Shown: piece after piece, positions 60,371-64,000 of the stretch
Layout: every line of letters starts with the position of its first letter
Numbering within the stretch: position 1 is the stretch's first letter
Assembly: GCA_022592445.1 (NCBI GenBank)
Contig: JABYQR010000147.1
Span: 1 to 64,000 of the forward strand
Direction: 5' to 3'
Source: Cytidiella melzeri
Lineage: Eukaryota > Basidiomycota > Agaricomycetes > Polyporales > Irpicaceae
DNA length: 64,000 bases
Notes under the pieces: generated by a model
Databases searched by the model: none
What the model was told of the DNA's origin: nothing
What the model saw: the letters and a program-made list of their open reading frames with translations, nothing else
Position numbers and translations under genes: made by a program

Positions 60371-61271
60371 AGTGATTTGCGTTCGAGGTATTCGAATCTA
60401 GCCGTGAGGGAGGTGGTTCAACTGGAGTTTCGTGCAAAAAGGTATGTCGCTGTCGCGTGCGTTTTCGTCAGAATAGTTCGTTGGGCTCTTCAAGGTTGCT
60501 ACTGTCTCCAATGGGGTCTGGTAGGTCGTGTGTATGGTGTGAACCGTGGTTGAGGTCGTCTCCGCGTCCCTGACGCGGGAGAGCTTGTCAGAACGCGTCT
60601 GTCACGTGCTCGTGTATACGTGACAGCGTCACAAAGTGTAACAGTAATTGCTGTCACGTTGGTTTATCTCCGATAATATCACCTTATGTCTTGCAGTTTG
60701 TCACTGGCAATTGTACTATTGACCTGCAATTTTGACTGGACGACCTCAACGATGGAGATGGCTACCCAATAGCGGTGCAGGTGAGGCTCAATTCACCACC
60801 ATATAGCAAGGTCCCTCCATCATACTGTACGCGGACTGGCACTGTCTCATCCATGCGTCCACTGGCAAAATGGTGCCTTCGAGGGTCTTTCGGTGGTAGT
60901 TCCAACTTGAAGGTACTTTTGGGCTGGTGGACATGCTTTACTTATGCCGATGGCGCTTGGTATGACAAGCTACCACTGCAATGGCACACTATTGCAGCGA
61001 CCGGGGAAGCGTTGGGAGAACTGTCCTAGGTACTTTTAGTCCATCGTGGCCTTCCCGCTTTGCTGTTATTGATTAATCCTCTCTAGCTATCCATAATGCC
61101 CACATGATGTGGAGTAGATTGAAACCGATGTCGCTGCGTTGCCATTTCCATGCAAGTATGTCCCATGGTCATGTCATATTCATGACCGACAATGGCGTAT
61201 ATAAAGGCGTGGGCTGCTTTGGTAGACATTCAATCTCACCACGGGCGATTTTTTGTGGTAAGTACATTGAG
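60371..61271. promoter_or_regulatory. Divergent upstream region, chitin synthase / GH45
   Basis: These 901 bases contain repeated inverted 'gtcacg' and 'cgtgac' motifs near 60600-60660 (for example tcacgtgctcgtgtatacgtgacagcgtcac in two parts). A TATA-like 'gtatataaag' lies at 61197-61206, about 65-75 bases before the GH45 start. A short plus-strand ORF (60775-61029) shows no domain. Confidence 0.5.
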
Positions 61272-62104
61272 ATGATCACAGTCGTCAGGTTGTTGCTCGT
61301 AGGCGCTTTAGCTTGCTTGGCCCACGCAACCACCCTCTCTACAAAGCGGGCCACTGGGGGCTATGTACAAAGCACATCAGGGACCGCATCGTTCACCATG
61401 TACTCTGGATGTGGGACACCAGGCGAGAAAGCTTACTTGTTCCCTACATTTTCGTCTTATCGTCTCCCTTAGCTTGCGGCATATCTGCCACCGGTTTCAC
61501 TGCGGCAATGAATCAGCTGTCGTTCGGCTCTGCGCCAGGTCTTGGCGCAGGAGATGGTTGCGGCCGTTGCTTCTCCATCACTGGAAACCATGACCCCTTC
61601 TCTCCCGCATTCACCGGTCCTTTCGGTAAAACAATTGTGGTGAAGGTAACGGATCTATGCCCCGTTCAAGGCAATGAAGAGTGGTGTGGACAGACGACTA
61701 GTCAGCTCAAAAATCAGCACGGAGAGCCGTTCCAGTGAGTCGATCAAACGGAAAATTGTCATGTTTCCCCTCTAACATATCCTTGTCTAGTTTCGATATT
61801 TGCGAAGACACCGGCGGAGCTGCGCAGTTTTTCCCATCAGGTACAAGGTATAATGGACACATTGGCTTAAGCTGTTCTTACGCATGTCCAGGTCATGGTG
61901 CACTCACGGGAATATTCACCGAAGTTTCGTGTTCTCAGTGGGCCGGCTCGGACGGTTCTCCACAGTTCACCGGTGCATGCCTTGCTAGTCCGAGTGCTGC
62001 GTTTTTCCCGACGGTAGCTTGCGGAAACAAGGGTACGCTTGCACAGCATCCAATGTGCTTACTTTCGGCTGACAAGCAAATTGAAAGGCACTGCTCCGTC
62101 TTGA
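61272..62104 (+). CDS. Secreted GH45 subfamily C endoglucanase
   Basis: A signal peptide (MITVVRLLLVGALACLAHA) precedes a basic propeptide-like TLSTKRATGG. The mature enzyme reads ASFTMYSGCGTPACGISATG, FGSAPGLGAGDGCGRCF, ITGNHDPFSPAFTGPFGK, VVKVTDLCPVQG, HFDICEDTGGAAQFFPSGHG and EVSCSQWAGSDG. It ends ACGNKGTAPS with TGA 62102-62104. This is the arrangement of Phanerochaete Cel45A-type beta-glucanases. TDLCP holds the likely catalytic acid, and the Asn of TGNHDP matches the residue proposed as base in that subfamily. There is no cellulose-binding module. Introns: 61423-61472 (GC-AG), one after GEPFQ/H, one after FFPSG, and a last one that leaves a terminal mini-exon of about 17 bases. Confidence 0.93.
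61423..61472 (+). other. GC-AG intron of the GH45 gene
   Basis: The donor is CCAG|gcgaga and the acceptor is tcccttag. Its removal joins CGTP to ACG. No GT is available at the exon end. Confidence 0.85.
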
Positions 62105-62278
62105 AGCAGCACTTGGCTTACCATTGCTATTTTTCACTTGATGTATCGACTAAGAAATATCCAAACCGATGCTCTGTCATTGTCATAAGCAAAGTACTTG
62201 TTAATTACTTCCATTCCGTCGGTAATCGTCCTTAGCGGCGAGCATAACTTGGCAGTACAAGGCAATGTCAGCCCTTTA

Positions 62279-62439
62279 GGGCCTGATCGGCTGCGCATTA
62301 TGTAGTCGCATTATAGAATAATCCCCCGCCAAATAAAATAATCCAGCGCTTAATTCGACTTATTTCCACAGCGACTTATTTCCTTATTGGCGGGGGATTA
62401 TTTATAAGTCGACTACATAATGCGGCGCCGATCAGGCCC
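62279..62439. mobile_element. 161-base MITE with near-perfect inverted ends and TTA target duplication
   Basis: The ends GGGCCTGATCGG and CCGATCAGGCCC are perfect complements. Pairing continues inward through 'gcattatgtagtcg' and 'cgactacataatgc', then 'aataatcccccgccaa' and 'ttggcgggggattatt', so almost the whole element can fold into one hairpin. TTA flanks both sides (62276-62278 and 62440-62442), the 3-base duplication typical of PIF/Harbinger-type elements. It has no coding capacity. It lies 174 bases after the GH45 stop. Confidence 0.9.
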
Positions 62440-62707
62440 TTACATGTCCAGAAATTTTGCACCCACTCTAGCTAACCCGTGCTACGCTTTGCGTCAACAC
62501 CCGGAGAAAGGGCTCGACTGCATTGGAATGCTTCCATGACATATCGTCGAGCGACTGCTTCTACTATGAGTAGCCTACTACATTCACGAATGGTGTGCAA
62601 AACTAAAACAAAATGGCTCTCGGTAAATCAAACAACATACAAAGCGGTAATATCACGACAGAACAGGCGTAAATGCAAGAGAAGGATCCGTAAAGGGGAA
62701 CCATAGA

Positions 62708-64000
62708 TTATAAACCAAAAGCCGATCCAATAGAGGGAGCGAGCGACCCGTGTCGCAAACGAGAAGGTTCAGCCGATGCGTGACCGAGCTCTGGCTGAAG
62801 GGCAGACGATACAGACGGAGCAGCCGATGTATGTCGCTGGCGCTCCCAAAGCTTCTCCTTCGCACAGATTTCGATGTTTTCATAAGGGTTAGCCTGCGAG
62901 ACCTTCACGCAATCCCGCGTGCCTAACACGAGAAGTTCGAAGAAGAACGAGGATGCTGCGCGCCTCGAGGCCTTCTCCGACATTCTCTTGAAACTCATCA
63001 CCTTCTCCGGTTGTTCAGGCGCAGGCTGCAGCTCCTGACGAACGATGCGTAAAGCCTTCACGGTGTTCTTGCTGTATCCCTTTCCGTCGTCTTGCTGATT
63101 ACTTTCTTGCGACTGTGACGACCGATCGTCGAAGGAAGCAATAGGGCAAGTAACGTCTGCGTATGACTCCTCTCCTTCATCAAAAGGGGCGTTCTCCGCT
63201 ACAGGCGTTGTCAATCTGCTCAAACCCGACAGTACAGATTGACCACGAATACCAAGCTGGACATCAGCATCCGGGATGTCCATCTGGAAGTCATCCGTGA
63301 TACCAGTGTTATCGGCGAATTCGAGGCCCGGTCCGACGCTACTGCGACCGCCTAGTATATCGCTATCAAGCGCAAGGCTGGGTGCTCTGCTATCCCGCCG
63401 CGGCAATTCAACCTCCTCGTCGTCGGCGGCAATGCTGTCGTCAATGCGAGACCTCTTGCTCGGACTCTTGCCTTGAGCGGGAGAGGCCCGTCGCTTCGAC
63501 GCCGCAAAGTTCTGCACGGGACGCATGAACAACTCGGTCAGCTCAGGAGCCATGCCGGGAGGCGCAGCGCAGAAGAAGGTGCCACTTGGGGTGGATTTCG
63601 TCGGGAGAAAATGTGAGATGGGATCCTGACGAATTTCTAACAGACGCATCACAACAGTCGACCGCGGGAGGAATGGATGCTCAGTTACGATGTTGCTCAC
63701 ATCCACCGCTTGACCAAAGCCGGCCCCTCGACCACGTCCAAGGCGGGCTCCAGGTCCATTAGCAAGCTCGGTAACTGCATCAACTATTTGCTTCTTCTCC
63801 TTGCCCCTCTTCTTTCCTTGAGCGGCTCCTGTATCCAAAGGTGTTATCTCCATGTCCGGAGGTGGTGTTTGCGGTGGCTCGGTAAGAGGCGACACTGTTA
63901 ATCTAGTCAGTATTGAAGCAATGTTGCACAATTGGCGACTCACTGGCTCGCGAGAGAGTGAGCTCCGGCGGCGTGAGTCGAGGAGTGAGTTGCTGATCGA
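62708..64000 (-). CDS. RAD21: Cohesin alpha-kleisin RAD21/SCC1, N-terminus beyond the window
   Basis: The kleisin closes the cohesin ring by joining Smc3 and Smc1. The visible part covers the middle and C-terminus. The C-terminal winged-helix reads VMSFKRMSEKASRRAASSFF then ELLVLGTRDCVKVSQANPYE and NIEICAKEKLWERQ. The middle has PVQNFAASKRRASPAQGKSP and acidic Ser-rich segments with possible separase-site candidates. Here 63895-63943 is an intron, and the next exon upstream (63944 to the window edge) encodes QQLTPRLTPPELTLSR. A ~50-residue tail (TSAAPSVSSALQPELG) follows the winged helix and ends at the stop 62708. Gene and protein are cut at the right edge. Confidence 0.88.
   Translation of the reverse strand, partial: SISNSLLDSRRRSSLSREPVSRQLCNIASILTRLTVSPLTEPPQTPPPDMEITPLDTGAAQGKKRGKEKKQIVDAVTELANGPGARLGRGRGAGFGQAVDVSNIVTEHPFLPRSTVVMRLLEIRQDPISHFLPTKSTPSGTFFCAAPPGMAPELTELFMRPVQNFAASKRRASPAQGKSPSKRSRIDDSIAADDEEVELPRRDSRAPSLALDSDILGGRSSVGPGLEFADNTGITDDFQMDIPDADVQLGIRGQSVLSGLSRLTTPVAENAPFDEGEESYADVTCPIASFDDRSSQSQESNQQDDGKGYSKNTVKALRIVRQELQPAPEQPEKVMSFKRMSEKASRRAASSFFFELLVLGTRDCVKVSQANPYENIEICAKEKLWERQRHTSAAPSVSSALQPELGHASAEPSRLRHGSLAPSIGSAFGL

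Noticed and set aside
62036..62235. Longer GH45 C-terminus read through to 62235
   Set aside because: The conserved end ACGNKGTAPS is produced by splicing at gtacgc...gaaag, and the read-through residues are not conserved.
1..64000. tRNA or rRNA genes
   Set aside because: I found no cloverleaf with A and B box spacing or rRNA core sequence by eye. A covariance-model scan would be decisive.

Overview
The window is nuclear DNA of a filamentous basidiomycete, very probably a wood-associated agaricomycete. Genes are closely packed on both strands and interrupted by many 48-65 base GT-AG introns. Markers for this group are a secreted GH45 subfamily C endoglucanase, a DUF6533 membrane protein, a division I chitin synthase and a fungal FLC/TRP-like protein. 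Exon limits were read by eye from splice sites and family conservation, so most 3' ends are firm while several 5' ends are estimates.

Layout. 1-2172 is AT-rich repeat DNA with a broken element ORF. 2357-10582 holds translation initiation and signalling genes: eIF3c (+), eIF2B gamma (-) and a Nak1/Kic1-type Ste20 kinase (+). 11294-16562 holds APS kinase MET14 (-), pyroglutamyl peptidase I (-) and the MGS1/WRNIP1 AAA ATPase (+). 16711-21347 is a long SET-domain H3K9-type methyltransferase (-). 21629-40640 carries three paralogous membrane-anchored amidohydrolases, all on the + strand (AH1 21629-25391, AH2 30322-34104, AH3 36611-40640). An HDA1-type histone deacetylase (-), a four-TM protein (+) and mitochondrial ATP synthase OSCP (-) lie between them. 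40705-47454 holds PPC decarboxylase (-), a DUF6533 protein (+) and an FLC/TRP-like protein (-). 47455-50387 is gene-poor and contains a 710-base inverted-repeat element. 50388-62104 holds the PHS1 dehydratase (+), a secreted aspartic protease (-), an R3H-associated-domain protein with a duplicated upstream region (+), chitin synthase (-) and the GH45 enzyme (+). A 161-base MITE follows, and a cohesin RAD21 kleisin (-) runs off the right edge.

Functional links. Most genes are unrelated housekeeping genes. The exception is the amidohydrolase family. Each protein has a type II membrane anchor, a complete metal-binding amidohydrolase half and a second half that keeps the fold landmarks but has lost the metal ligands. 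AH1 shares a 281-base divergent promoter with the H3K9-type methyltransferase and is convergent with HDA1. The three paralogs differ in intron content, including an AH1 exon of 23 bases that equals the 11 + 12 base microexons of AH2 and AH3. Four GC-AG introns and a 7-base microexon in MGS1 are further splicing features that an automatic gene caller would probably miss.
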